Source: Raphanus sativus (taxonomy: Eukaryota > Streptophyta > Magnoliopsida > Brassicales > Brassicaceae). From it: DNA of 64,000 nucleotides. Each line of letters starts with the position of its first letter. The stretch's first letter is position 1. The stretch spans positions 4,278,001-4,342,000 of the forward strand of contig NC_079515.1 of assembly GCF_000801105.2 (NCBI RefSeq), given 5' to 3'. Below the pieces are notes generated by a model, which had not been told where the DNA came from, did not search any database, and saw only the letters and a list, made by a program, of their open reading frames with translations. Shown here piece by piece: positions 21,978 to 35,855 of this stretch. The position numbers and the translations under genes were made by a program.

Positions 21978-24900
21978 ATGGCTAAGGAGAGTCAATCTCC
22001 TCCTCCGTCGACGACCACCGGAATCACGTTTTCTTCTTCTTCTTCCTCTTCGTCTCTGTCGATGATGCTATCCTCCACCAACGCGTTCACCTTGCTGTCG
22101 AAAGGGTGGAGGGAGGTGCGTGACTCAGCCGACGCGGATCTCCAGCTGATGCGCAAACGAGCCAACTCCGTTAAGAATCTAGCGTCGACGTTCGACCGCG
22201 AGATCGAGAATTTCCTCAACAACTCGGCGATGTCTGCGTTTCCCGTCGTGCCGTCGTCGTCGTCTCAGTCGGCGTCGTTTGGGAATGAGATTGGGATCAT
22301 GAAGAAGCTTGAGCCGAAGATAACGGAGTTCCGCAGGGTCTACTCGGCGCCGGAGATCAGCCGGAAGGTGATGGAGAGGTGGGGGCCAGCGAAGGTGAAG
22401 CTGGGGATGGATCTGTCCACGATTAAGAAGGCGATTGTGTCTGAGATGGATCTGGAGGAGCGCGAAGGGGTCCTGGAGATGAGGAGGCGGCGTGATAGGG
22501 ATAGGTTTAGGGAGTTTTACGCGGAGAGGGAGGGAGAGGGAGAGGGAGAAGGTAGTTTTGGGGATTGGAAGCCGATTAGGTCTTTGAAGAGTAGGTTTAA
22601 AGAGTTTGAGAAACGGAGCTCTTTAGAGATATTGAGTGGATTCAAGAACAGTGAGCTTGTGGAGAAGCTCAAAACCAGCTTTGTATGTTTCACAAGTCTA
22701 TATCTCTCTCTTTTAGTTTACTCTCGCTTTGGCTTGAATTATAGTTTCTTAAGGTGTTTTCCTCTTTTGTTGTATTTGCAGCAATCATTGTACAAAGAAA
22801 CTGATGAAGCCAAGGTTTGTATTTTGAAGTAGCAACTCTCTCTATTTTCGTCTAATTTTAACAGGAATGGCACACACTAATATTTGAGATTGAACTCTTA
22901 CAAATAACTTGTTAATCTGCTTGAATTTTCTTGCTACTCCATATATTTTAGTTCAGTGTTCAGTCGGGAGTTTGACGCTAAATTTTGGTGCAGGATGTGC
23001 CACCACTGGATGTAGCTGAACTTTTGGCGTGTTTGGTTAGGCAGTCTGAACCTTTTCTTGATCAGATTGGTGTAAGAAAGGGTAAGCATGTATTGCATCT
23101 TTTTTCTTCATGTTGCTTACCTTTTTGATTTGTTGTATGTATCTGAGTTGTGAATAGTTCGAGTTTCTCTGCCATGGTGATTTTTCAAAAAAAAAAAAAA
23201 AGAAACTCAACTTTTCTTCCTGATAATAGAAGAGGCTTTGTTTAGTGTGTTGCTTGCCCATTTTTCGGGTTTCAAATAGTTTTAGGTAAAACTTTGTGTG
23301 AGACCCGTTTTAGGTGATACATCACTCAAATGAAATTTGCCTTTCAGTGGCTTATTAGACATGACATTTTCTGTAGATAAATGGTATGAATCACCCTGTC
23401 TTGGTATTCAAATGAGAAACTCAGTCCCTGATTTTGCCCGATTTAATTTGTCTTTCAGATTTGTGCGACCGAGTAGTAGAAAACCTTTATAAATGCAAGA
23501 GCCAACACCTTTGGCGGCTGCCCTCTGCACAAACATCTGATTTAGTTGAAAATGATAACCATGTTGATGATTTGGATATGAGGATAGCCAGTGTTCTTCA
23601 GAGCACAGGACACCATTACGAGGGTGGCTTTTGGACTGATTTTCTGAAGCCTGAGACCCCAGAAAGCAAAAGGCACGTGGCAATAGTTACAACAGCTAGT
23701 CTCCCGTGGATGACCGGAACAGCTGTAAATCCTCTGTTCCGAGCTGCCTATTTAGCAAAATCTGCAAAACAGAGTGTTACACTCGTGGTTCCTTGGCTCT
23801 GCGAATCTGATCAAGAACTAGTTTATCCAAACAATCTCACCTTCAGTTCACCTGAAGAACAAGAGAGTTATATACGTAAATGGTTGGAGGAAAGGATTGG
23901 TTTCAAGGCTGATTTTAAAATCTCGTTTTATCCGGGAAAGGTAAGTTGATCATTTTGGATCACACTATATGTTTTCTTTTGGTGTTACTTGAGAGTGACT
24001 GCATTTACTGCTTTTCTTATAGTTTTCAAAAGAAAGGCGCAGCATATTTCCTGCTGGTGACACTTCTCAATTCATACCGTCAAAAGATGCTGACATTGCT
24101 ATTCTTGAAGAGCCTGAACATCTCAACTGGTATTACCATGGGAAGCGTTGGACTGATAAATTCAACCATGTTGTTGGAATCGTCCACACAAACTACTTAG
24201 AGTACATCAAGAGGGAGAAGCATGGTGCTCTTCAAGCATTTTTTGTGAACCACGTAAACAATTGGGTCACTCGAGCATATTGCGACAAGGTGGTCTTTTC
24301 TAACTCTCTCTGTTTAAGCTCCTTGTTCTGTTGATTGAATCCTCTTCAATGCTGATACATATCCTCTCCCAACCCATGAAAGGTTCTTCGCCTCTCTGGA
24401 GCAACACAAGATCTGCCAAAATCTGTTATATGCAATGTCCATGGTGTCAATCCCAAGTTCCTTATGATTGGTGAGAAAATTGCTGAAGAGAGGTCCCGTG
24501 GGGAAGAAGCTTTCTCAAAAGGCGCATACTTCTTAGGGAAAATGGTGTGGGCTAAAGGATACAAAGAACTGATAGATCTGATGGCTAAACACAAAAGCGA
24601 CCTCGGGAGCTTCAATTTAGATGTGTACGGAAACGGTGAAGATGCGGTCGAGGTCCAACGAGCAGCACAGAAACTCGATTTGAATCTCAATTTCCTCAAA
24701 GGAAGGGACCATGCGGACGATGCTCTTCACAAGTACGTTCTGAAGAAAAACGCAGATATGCTCTTCAAACGATGTTAATCTTTTCTCTCTTTGATTGTTT
24801 TAATGAAGGTACAAAGTGTTCATAAACCCGAGCATCAGCGATGTTCTATGCACAGCAACAGCAGAAGCACTGGCCATGGGGAAGTTCGTGGTTTGTGCAG

Positions 24901-25319
24901 ACCATCCTTCAAACGAGTTCTTCAGATCATTCCCAAACTGTCTAACTTACAAAACATCCGAAGACTTTGTGAACAAAGTGAAAGAAGCAATGTCGAAAGA
25001 GCCGTTACCACTCACTCCTGAGCAGATGTACAATCTTTCTTGGGAAGCAGCCACACAGAGATTCATGGAGTATTCGGATCTCGATAAGATCTTAAACGAT
25101 GAAAATGGAGGAAAAAGGATGAGAAAATCAAGATCGGTTCCGAGCTTTAACGAGGTAATAGATGGAGGACTGGCGTTCACACACTATGTTCTCACAGGGA
25201 ATGATTTTTTGAGACTATGCAGTGGAGCAACACCACAAACAAAAGACTATGATAAGCAACATTGCAAGGATCTGAAGCTTGTTCCACCTCAAGTTCACAA
25301 GCCAGTCTTCGGCTGGTAG
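21978..25319 (+). CDS. DGD1: digalactosyldiacylglycerol synthase 1, chloroplast outer envelope
   Basis: Seven exons: 21978-22682, 22782-22814, 22994-23081, 23459-23940, 24023-24289, 24383-24732 and 24809-25319, with GT-AG introns and matching phases, give about 811 residues; Arabidopsis DGD1 is 808. The enzyme transfers galactose from UDP-galactose to MGDG to make DGDG in the chloroplast outer envelope. The first 235 codons form the DGD1-specific N-terminal extension (Ser-rich start, then [18 protein letters not shown]), needed for lipid transfer and not catalysis. The GT-B glycosyltransferase part starts near [20 protein letters not shown] and includes [20 protein letters not shown] and the donor-site region [20 protein letters not shown]. 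It ends HKPVFGW, as in the family. The start at 21978 is the first ATG matching the known N-terminus. No defect seen. The tandem-repeat array begins about 400 bp downstream. Confidence 0.96.
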
Positions 25320-25714
25320 AAGTTTTACCAACAGTTCATTGCTGTTTCCTTAGATCTGTGTAAAGTAAACCACTACTACGTCTGTTATTGCTATGATAGC
25401 TGTTGAAGGTCGTTTGTTAATAGATAGGTAGTAGCGAATGTCATTTTGTGGGCTATTTTGTAGAGTATTAAATACAAAGCGTGTTTAATGCCATATGTAA
25501 AAAAAAAAATATTCCCTTCAATATATAAATAGCTTTGAAGGTTTTATTTTGTTTCGTTAATATCAATTGTTTTTGAAGTCTATGCAAAAAGTAAAGTGAA
25601 AACCAATATTTAAACAAAAAATATTAAAGAAAAATTAAAATATGATTTTCATTGGTTACTTTTTTAAGTAACTAAATGCTAGAAACAAAAAGATGTTTTT
25701 CTTATTACTTAATT
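25320..25714. other. DGD1 3' region
   Basis: 3' untranslated sequence and AT-rich flank, without a gene. Similarity to the tandem repeat begins weakly around 25555 and becomes clear from about 25715. Confidence 0.55.
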
Positions 25715-28700
25715 CAAATGTATAATTTGGTTTGAAATTTGTAAAACGAAAGTGAAGAAGCAGTAGATAATGAAGATTTTATAATTGTAATTCTATTAAT
25801 CTAAGTAGCATATGAAATTTTAGTAAATGAAATATAAAAAAATTAGAAAGATTTATTTAGATAATGAAAATCTGGTTTTAGTGTATAGTTTCATCGAGAA
25901 CTGACTTAAGATGATGGTCAAAGAGTTTAGAACCCCTGTTGTCTTTGTTTCTCTAGATAATAAAGATTTTATAATGCTAATTCTATTAATCTATGCAGTA
26001 TATGAAATTTTAGTAAACGAAATATTAAAAAATTAGAATGATTCCTATATATCATGAAATAAACTTTAGAATACACTAATTCAAATGTAAAATGTGGTTT
26101 GAATTTTTTTTAAACAAAAGTAAAGATTATAAACTTCTGTATATAGAGCATTACCGAAAACTCATTATTTTAGAAGGGATTAACCCACGGATTTTGTAAA
26201 ATTTCAAAAATATGGAAATCTGGTTTTAGTGTATAGTTTCATCGAACACTAACATAAGATGATGTTCAAAGAGTTTAAAACCTCTATTGTCTCTGTTTCT
26301 CTAGATAATGAAGATTTTATAATGCTAATTCCACTAATCTAGGCAGTATATAAAATATTAGTAAACGAAATATTAAAAAATTAGAATGATTCCTATATAC
26401 AATGAAAAAAACTTTATAATACATTAATTCAAATGTAATGTGGTTTGAAATTTTTAAACAAAAGTAAAGACTATAAACTTCTGCATATAGAGCATTTACC
26501 GAAAACTCATTATTTTAGAAGGGATTAACCCACATATTTTGTAAAAAAATCAAAAATATGGAAATCTGGTTTTAGTGTATAGTTTCATCGAGAACTGAGT
26601 TAAGATGATGGTCAAAGAGTTTAGAACCCCTGTTGTCTTTGTTTCTCTAGATAATGAAGATTTTATAATGCTAATTCTATTAATCTATGCAGTATATGAA
26701 ATTTTAGTAAACGAAATATTAAAAAATTAGAATGATTCCTATATATCATGAAATAAACTTTAGAATACACTAATTCAAATGTAAAATGTGGTTTGATTTT
26801 TTTTAAACAAAAGTAAAGATTATAAACTTCTGTATATGGAGCATTACCGAAAACTCATTATTTTAGAAGGGATTAACCCACGGATTTTGGAAAAATCTCA
26901 AAAATATGGAAATCTTGTTTTTAGTGTATAGTTTCATCGAGCACTAAATAAGATGATGGTCAAAGAGTTTAGAACCTCTGTTGTCTTTGTTTCTCTGGAT
27001 AATGAAGATTTTATAATGCTAATTCCATTAACTTAGGCAGTTTATGTAATTTTAGTAAACTAAATATTAAAAAATTAGAATGATTCCTATATTCCATGAA
27101 ACATAGTTTAGAATACATTAATTCAAATATAAAATCTTGTTTGAAATTTTTAAACTAAAGTGAAGAGTATAAACTTCAGTATATATAGCATTTACCGAAA
27201 ACTCAATATTTTTGAAGGGGTTAACCCATGGATTTTAGAGAAATTTCAAAAATATGGAAATCTGGTTTTAGTATATAGTTTCATCGAGCACTAACATAAG
27301 AAGATGGTCAAAGAGTTTAGAACCTCTGTTGTCTCTGTTTCTCTAGATTATGAAGATTTTATAATGTTAATTCTATCAATCTAGGCAATATATGAAATTT
27401 TAGTAAACGAAAAAATATTAAAAATTAGAAAGATTCCTATATATCATGAAAGAAACTTTAGAATACACTAATTCAAATGTAGAATGTGGTTTGAATTTTT
27501 TTAAACAAAAGTAAAGATTATAAACTTCTGTATATAGAGCATTACCGAAAACTCATTATTTTAGAAGGGATTAACCCACGGATTTTGTAAAATTTCAAAA
27601 ATATGGAAATCTGGTTTTAGTGTATAGTTTCATCGAGCACTAACATAAGATGATGTTCAAAGAGTTTAGAACCTCTGTTGTCTCTGTTTCTCTAGATAAT
27701 GAAGATTTTATAATGCTAATTCCACTAATCTAGGCAGTATATAAAATATTAGTAAATGAAATATTAAAAAATTAGAATGATTCCTATATACAATGAAAGA
27801 AACTTTATAATACATCAATATGTATTCAAATGTAGAATGTGGTTTGAATTTTTTTAAACAAAAGTAAATACTATAAACTTCTGCATATAGAACATTTACC
27901 GAAAACTCATTATTTTAGAAAGGATTAACCCACAGATTTTGAAAAAAAAATTCAAAATATGAAAATCTGGTTTGGGTGTATAGTTTCATCGAGAACTGAC
28001 ATAAGATGATGGTCAAAGAGGTTTAGTACATTTGTTGTCTACGTTTCTCTAGATAATGAAGATTTTATAATTGTAATTCCACTAATCTATGTAGTATATG
28101 AAATTTTAGTAAACGAAATATTAAAAAATTAGAATGATTCCTATATACCATGAAAGAAACTTTAGAATACAATAATTTAAAATTTATAATGTGGTTTGAA
28201 TTTTTTTAAACAAAAGTAAAGAGTATAAACTTCAGTATATAGAGCATTTACGGAAAACTCATTATTTTAGAAGGGGTTAACCCACAGATTTTGGAAAATT
28301 TTGAAAATATGAAAATCTGGTTTTAGTGTATAGTTTCATCGAGCACTAACATAAGATGATGGTTAAAGAGTTTGGAACCTCTGTTGTCTCTGTTTCTCTA
28401 GATAATGAAGATGTTATAATGTAATTCTACTAATCTATGCAGTATATGAAATTTCAGTAAACAAAATATTAAAAAATTAGAATGATTCCTATATATCATG
28501 AAAGAAACTTTAGAATACATTAATTCAAATTTAGAAATTGAAATTTTTTAAACAAAAGTAAAGAATATAAACTTCAGGATATAGAGCATTTACCGAAAAC
28601 TCATTATTTTAGAAGGGATTAACCCACGGATTTTAAAAAACTTTCAAAAATATGGAAATCTGGTTTTAGTGTATAGTTTCATCTGGCACTAACATAAGAT

Positions 28701-30219
28701 AATGGTCAAAGAGTTTAGAACCTATGTTGTCTCTGTTTCTCTAGATAATAAAGATTTTATAATGCTAATTCCACTAACCTATGCAGTATATGAAATTTTA
28801 GTAAAATTAAATATTAAAGATTAGAATGATTCCTATATACCATGAAACATAGTTAAGAATATATTAATTCAAATGTAAAATGTGGTTTTGAAATTTTAAA
28901 CTAAAATGAGAGTATAAAATCCAGTATATATTATTTACCGAAAACTCAATATTTTTGAAGGCTTTAACCCACAGATTTTGAAATAAAATCAAAAAATTTT
29001 AAAATCTGGTTTTAGTGTATATTTTCACGAGAACTGACATAAGATGATTTTCAAAGAGTTTAGAATATCTGTTGTCTATGTTTCTCTAGATAATGAAGAT
29101 TTTATAATGCTAATTCCATTATTATAGGTAGTATATGAAATTTTAGTAAGATTAAATATTAAAAAATTAGAATGATTCCTATATACCATGAAACATAGTT
29201 TAGAATATATTAATTCAAATGTAGAATGTGGTTTGAAATTTAAACTAAAGTGAAGAGTATAAAATCTAGTATATATTATTTACCGAAAATTCAATATTTT
29301 TGAAGGGGTTAACTCACAGATTTTGATAAAAAAATCCAAAAATATGAAAATCTGGTTTTAGTGTACAGTTTCATCGAAAACTGACATAAGATGATGGTCA
29401 AAGAGTTTATAACCTCTGTTGTATATGTTTCTCTAGATAATGAAGATTTTATAATGCTAATTCCATTAATCTAAGCAGTATATGAAATTTTAGTAAAATT
29501 AAATATTAAAAAATTAGAATCATTCCTATATACCATGAAATGTAGAATATATTAATTCAAATGTAAAATGTGGTTTGAATTTTTTTAACTAAAGTGAAGA
29601 GTATAAAATCCAGTTTATATTATTTACCGAAAACTCAATATTTTGAAGGGTTAACCCACATATTTTGAAAAAAAAAATCTCAAAATATGAAAATCTGGTT
29701 TTAGTGTATAGTTTCATCGAGAACTGACATAAGATGATGGTCAAAGAGTTAATAACCTCTGTTGTCTCTGTTTCTCCAGATAATGAAGATTTTATAATGC
29801 TAATTCCATTAATCTAGGAAGTATATGAAATTTTTAGTAAACGAAATATCAAAAAATTAGAATGATTCCTATATATCATGATAGAAACTTTAGAATACAG
29901 TAATTCAAATGTAGAATGTGGTTTGAATTTTTTTAAACAAAAGTAAAGATTATAAACTTCTCTATATAGAGCATTTACCGAAAACTATTTAGTTTAGAAG
30001 GGATTAACCCACGGATTTTGTAAAAATTTCAAAATATGGAAATCTGGTTTTAGTGTATAGTTTCATAGAGCACTAACATAAGATGATGGTCAAAGAGTTT
30101 AGAACCTTTGTTGTCTCTATTTCTCTAGATAATGAAGATTTTATAATGCTAATTACACTAATCTAGGCACTATATGAAATTTTAGTAAACTAAATATTAA
30201 AAAATTAGAATGATTCCTA

Positions 30220-31701
30220 TCTATATATATAAAAGAGAGTTGAATCTCTCCTGCTGACACATCAGCGTCCACGTCAGAAATTAGAAGTCTCATGAGTTGA
30301 CACATCAGATACGCACCGTATCACTTAAACTTTGTTCTCTCGAAATGGGCTTTGCAGTGGGCTTCGTCCAGCGCAAATGAAATGCTCTTCGGCACTAGGC
30401 CCATCGACACTGTTCTACGGAATCCCTAAACAGATGTTCTCCTTCGTGTTCTTCGTCTGTTTTTATTTGGCGCTGAGACTTTCTAGATTATGTAACGGTG
30501 TTTGTGGTTTAATCTTAAATCGTCTTTATTCTCCATCCCACTACGAATCAACCTATTGCGCTCTTCGTCTGCTAGATTCTTATATATATAAACTTTCGAT
30601 GCGTCGTTTCCGGCAAAATCTATAATCTTCCGGAGATCGCGATCTCTTCATCTCTCTGAAAAAGGCTGCGTCTTGTGGGGTTAGCAAGCTATTCGTCGGC
30701 GAGCAGGTGAGGCCAGCGACCATTGGCATTACCCGGAGCAACCACAACTTCAAGCTTTCTGACTATACAATGTCCATACGCTTATGGGTATTCTCAAACC
30801 TTGGATATATTATCAAATATATAAGATACTCCAATTTTTCTTTTTCTTTTCCAGCTTTAAAATACTCCAAATTTTGTGAGGCTCATAATCCGTTCGTGGA
30901 ATATAATTATTTATTTTATGGTTATAGTTTAACTTGCAAATGTATGATTATAAATACAAACAAAAGTAATTTAAAAATATATATTATATTTTAACTATGT
31001 TTTCACAAATGAAATTTCTATAAGTTCTATATGTATTAATGCTTTTAAAAATATTAATAAACTTTAATATAAATATAAATCACTGTTATAGAATAACTTA
31101 CAAAATCCAATCAAATGACATAGAAGATTAATCTTATTTCTTCTAAGAATAGGAATAGATGAAGTAGAATAAAAAAACTTATATGATGTATAAATCTTTA
31201 TAATTACACATTATGAATGATATAGATGATATAAAAGGGAAAACATTGACAATACAAGTTAGATCAAATATAAATAAACAAATAAAACATATTTGGATAT
31301 TCTCATTTCTAAAATAAAACTATACTGTATAGGAAAATTGGTCAATTGTAATAAAATTATGTTTTCATCAAACTAAAAACCCACCACAAAAAAATATAAA
31401 TAATAATTATAATAGTATGGTCCCACAACATATACATCAAATAAAAATTAGAACACATCACATTAAAATAAGTATATATTAAATGTTAAACAAAATAAAA
31501 TAGACATTTTAAACTAAATATTTATAGTATACATATATAGATATAATTATGTTTAAATATTTAAAAAATATATAACTGGTCCGGATCCGGATATACATGC
31601 CTAAAATTTCAGTATCCAGATCTTAATGTTTTTAATTTGTATATTAGCTATTGAAATTATTTTATAGTTCACATCCCGCCCGTAGGGCGGGCCGACCCTA
31701 G
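30220..31701 (+). mobile_element. non-autonomous Helitron inside the array
   Basis: It starts tctatatatataaaagagag and ends with a hairpin cccgcccgtagggcggg (about 31677-31693) followed by CTAG at 31698-31701. It sits between A (30219) and T (31702). Joining the flanks restores the repeat unit string cctatataccat exactly, proving both ends. The first 500 bp are less AT-rich than the rest and contain tggcgctgagact-like text that may be captured host sequence; no known gene was recognised and no Rep/helicase is encoded. Confidence 0.92.
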
Positions 31702-34700
31702 TATACCATAAAAGAGAGTTTAGAATACATTAATACAAATGTAGAATGTGGTTTGAAATTTTTGATCTAAACTGAAGAGTTTAAACTTCACTATATAGAA
31801 CATTTATCGAAAACTCAATATTTTTGAAGGGGTTAACACACGGATTTCGAAAAAAAATCAAAATATGAAAATCTGGTTTGGGTTTATACTTTCATCGAGA
31901 TCTGACATAAGATGATGGTCAAAGAGGTTTAGTACATTTTTTGTCTCTTTTTCCCTAGAAAATGAAGATTTTATAATTGTAATACCACTAATCTATGTAG
32001 TATATGAAATTTTAGTAAACGAAAAAATTAAAAAATTATAATAATTCCTATATACCAAGAAAGAAACTTTAGAATACATTAATTCAAAACTAGAATGTAG
32101 TTTGAATTTTTTTAAACAAAATTAAAGAGTATAAACTTCAGTATATAGAGCATTTACCGAAAACTCATTATTTTAGAAGGGGTTAACCCACGGATTTTGG
32201 AAAAAATTCAAAAATATGGAAATCTTATTTTAGTTTATAGTTTCATCTAGCACTAACATAAGATGATGGTCAAAGAGTTTAGAACTTCTGTTGTATATGT
32301 TTCTCTAGATAATGAAGATTTTATAAGGATAATTCCATTAATCTAGGCAGTATATGAACTTTTTGTAAACGAAATATTAAAAACTTAGAATGATTCCTAT
32401 ATATCATGAAAGAAACTATAGAATACATTAATTCAAATTTAAAAATTGAAATTTTTTAAACAAAAGTAAAGAGTTTAAACTTTAGGATATAGAGCATTTA
32501 ACGAAAACTCATTATTTTAAAAAGGATTAACCCACGGATTTTGGAAAAAATTCAAAATATGGAAATCTGGTTTTAGTGTATAGTTTCATCTGGCACTAAT
32601 ATAAGATAATGGTCAAAGAGTTTAGAACCTATGTTGTCTCTGTTTCTCTAGATAATGAAGATTTTATAATGCTAATTCCACTAACCTAGGCAATATATGA
32701 AATTTCAGTAAAATTAAATATTAAAAATTAGAATGATTCCTATATACCATGAAACATAGTTTAGAATATATTAATTCAAATGTAAAATGTGGTTTGAAAA
32801 TTTTAAACTAAAATGAAGAGTATAAAATCCAGTATATATTATTTACCGAAAACTCAATATTTTTGAAGGGTTTAACCCTTAGATTTTGAAATAAAATCCC
32901 AAAATATTAAAATCTGGTTTTAGTGTATATTTTCATCGAGAACTGACATAAGATGATTGTCAAAGAGTTTAGAATATCTGTTGTCTCTGTTTCTCTAGAT
33001 AATGAAGATTTTATAATGCTAATTCCATTAATTTAGGCAGTATATAAAATTTTGGTAAGATTAAATATTAAAAAATTAGAATGATTCCTATATACCATGA
33101 AACATAGTTTAGAATATATTAATTCAAATGTAGAATGAGATTTGAAATTTTAAACTAAAGTGAAGAGTATAAAATCAGTATATATTATTTACCCACAGAT
33201 TTTGAAAAAAAATCCAAAAATATGAAAATCTGGTTTTAGTGTATAGTTTCATCGAAAACTGACATAAGATGATTGTCAAAGAGTTTAGAACCTCTTTTGT
33301 CTCTGTTTCTCTAGATAATGAAGATTTTATAGTGTTAATTCCACTAATCTAGGCACTATATGAAATTTTAGTATACTAAATATTAAACAATTAGAATGAT
33401 TTCTATATACTATAAAAGAGAGTTTAGAATACATTAATACAAATTTAGAATGTGGTTTGAAATTTTTAATCTAAACTGAAGAGTATAAACTTTAGTATAT
33501 AGAGCATTTACCGAAAACTCAATATTTTTGAAGGGGGGGTTAACCCACGCATTTTGAAAAAAATTAAAAATATGAAAATCTGGTTTTTGTTTATAATTTC
33601 ATCGAGAACTGACATAAGATGATGGTCAAAGAGGTTTAGTACATTTGTTGTCTCCGTTTCTCTAGATAATGAAGATTTTATAATGGTAATTCTAATAATC
33701 TATGCAGTATATGAAATTTTAGTAAACGGAATATTAAAAAAATAGAATAATTCCTATATACCATGAAAGAAACTTTAGAATACATAAATTCAAATTTAGA
33801 ATGTGGTTTGAAATTTTTTAAACAAAAGTAAAGAGTAGAAACTTCAGTATATAGAGCATTTACCAAAAACTCATTATTTTAGAAGGGATTAACCCACGGA
33901 TTTTGGAAAAATTTCAAAAATATGGAAATCTTGTTTTAGTGTATAGTTTCATCGAGCACTAACATAAGATGATGGTCAAAGAGTTTAGAACCTCTATTGT
34001 ATATGTTTCTCTTGATAATGAAGATTTTATAATGCTAATTCCATTAATCTAGACAATATATGAAATTTTAGTAAACGAAATATTAAAAAATTAGAATGAT
34101 TCCTATATACAATGAAAGAAACTTTATAATACATCAATATGTATTCAAATTTAGAATGTGGTTTGAAATTTTTTAAACAAAAGTAAAGAGTATAAACTTC
34201 AATATATAGAGCATTTACCGAAAACTCATTATTTTAGAAGGGATTAACCCACGGGTTTTGGAAAAATTTGAAAAAATATGGAAATCTTGTTTTAGTGTAT
34301 AGTTTCATCGAGCACTAACATAAGATGATGGTCAAAGAGTTTAGAACCTCTGTTGTATATGTTTCTCTTGATAATGAAGATTTTATAATGCTAATTCCAT
34401 TAATCTAGGCAGTATATGAAATTTTAGTAAACGAAATATTAAAAAATTAGAATGATTCATATATTCCATGAAAGAAACTTTAGAATACATTAATTCAAAT
34501 TTAGAATGTGGTTTGAAAATTTTTAAACAAAATTAAGGAGTATAAACTTCAGTATATAGAGCATTTACCGAAAACTCAGTATTTTAGAAGGGGTTAGCCC
34601 ATGGATTTTGGAAAAAATTCAAAAATATGGAAATCTGATTTTAGTGTATATTTTCATCGAGCACTAACATAAGATGATGGTCAAAGAGTTTAGAACCTCT

Positions 34701-35093
34701 GTTGTCTCTGATTCTCTAGATACTGAAGATTTTATAATGTTAATTACACTAATTTAGGCACTATATGAAATTTTAGTAAACTAAATATTAAAAAATAGAC
34801 TGATCCCTATATACCATAAAAGAGAGTTTAGAATACATTAATACAAATGTAGAATGTGGTTTGAAATTTTTAATCTAAACTGAAGAATATAAACTTTAGT
34901 ATATAGAATATTTACCGAAAACTCAATATTTTTGAAGGAGTTATCCTACGGATTTTGAAAAAAAATCCAAAAATATGAAAATCTGGTTTTAGTGTATAGT
35001 TTCATCGAGAACTGACATAAGATGATGGTCAAAGAGGTTTAGTACATTTGTTGTCTCCGTTTCTCTAGATAATAAAGATTTTATAATGGTAAT

Positions 35094-35855
35094 CTACGTT
35101 GCATGGAATCGTTGTTTTGGCTATGATTCCCGCTCCGGAAACGGAAACAAGATCTGAAGCGTCCGGAATCGTTTGGAATCGTGATATAATCGCGATTCTA
35201 GAAAAGATGAATGGAAGCGCAGGGGAAGCTCTGATTCTGACTTGGAAACGCATGATTTAAGGAGTCGGAATCGTCCAACAATATAATTACTTGACAAAGG
35301 CTCGCACTTGTATAACTACTGAAACTTATCTCGTGTGAAAAAGTACTTTGTTTTATGACTTCTCTCAAAAGAAGAAGAAGCAATTAGGGTATTCAAGTTA
35401 CACGTATTCTTAAATTATAGTTTTTATTTGAATTCTTGTTTTAATCAACATTAAAGAATAAATAAACATGGGTATTATAATATTATCGATAATGGTCTAA
35501 ATTTACCATAATGATGCATTTCCATGAAATTAACATGAGAAAAACTAACGTTTGTTTGATAAATAATAATATACTTTTTGTATTTCTATAATATGTGATA
35601 CATATTACAAAACATTAAAAACATTAACGTAAATTTCAAATTTTATTTTAGATTTTATATATACATATTATAACTCAAAACATTAAAATATTAACACAAA
35701 AGTGATACTTATTTTGATTAATAATAGTAATTATATATATGTATACTAAAACGCTTCCAACACGTCCCCGCTTCCTAAAAGTTTATAAAATATCGATTCC
35801 GCGTTTCTGAACGCTTCCGCTTTCACGTACCCGCTTCCGATTCCATGCAATATAG
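35094..35855. mobile_element. TIR element (probably hAT-type MITE) inside the array
   Basis: The left end ctacgttgcatggaatcg and the reverse complement of the right end ctatattgcatggaatcg match at 16 of 18 bases. The flanks are atggtaat (35086-35093) and atgttaat (35856-35863), an 8 bp duplication with one mismatch, which suggests the hAT superfamily. Subterminal sequence is rich in ggaatcg/cgattcc and gcttccg/cggaagc on opposite strands. No transposase is encoded. Array similarity resumes on both sides. Confidence 0.75.

Noticed and set aside
30332..30994. Two frames of about 95 codons inside the array Helitron
   Set aside because: They start after the Helitron 5' end and show no domain; they may overlap captured host DNA but no gene could be named.
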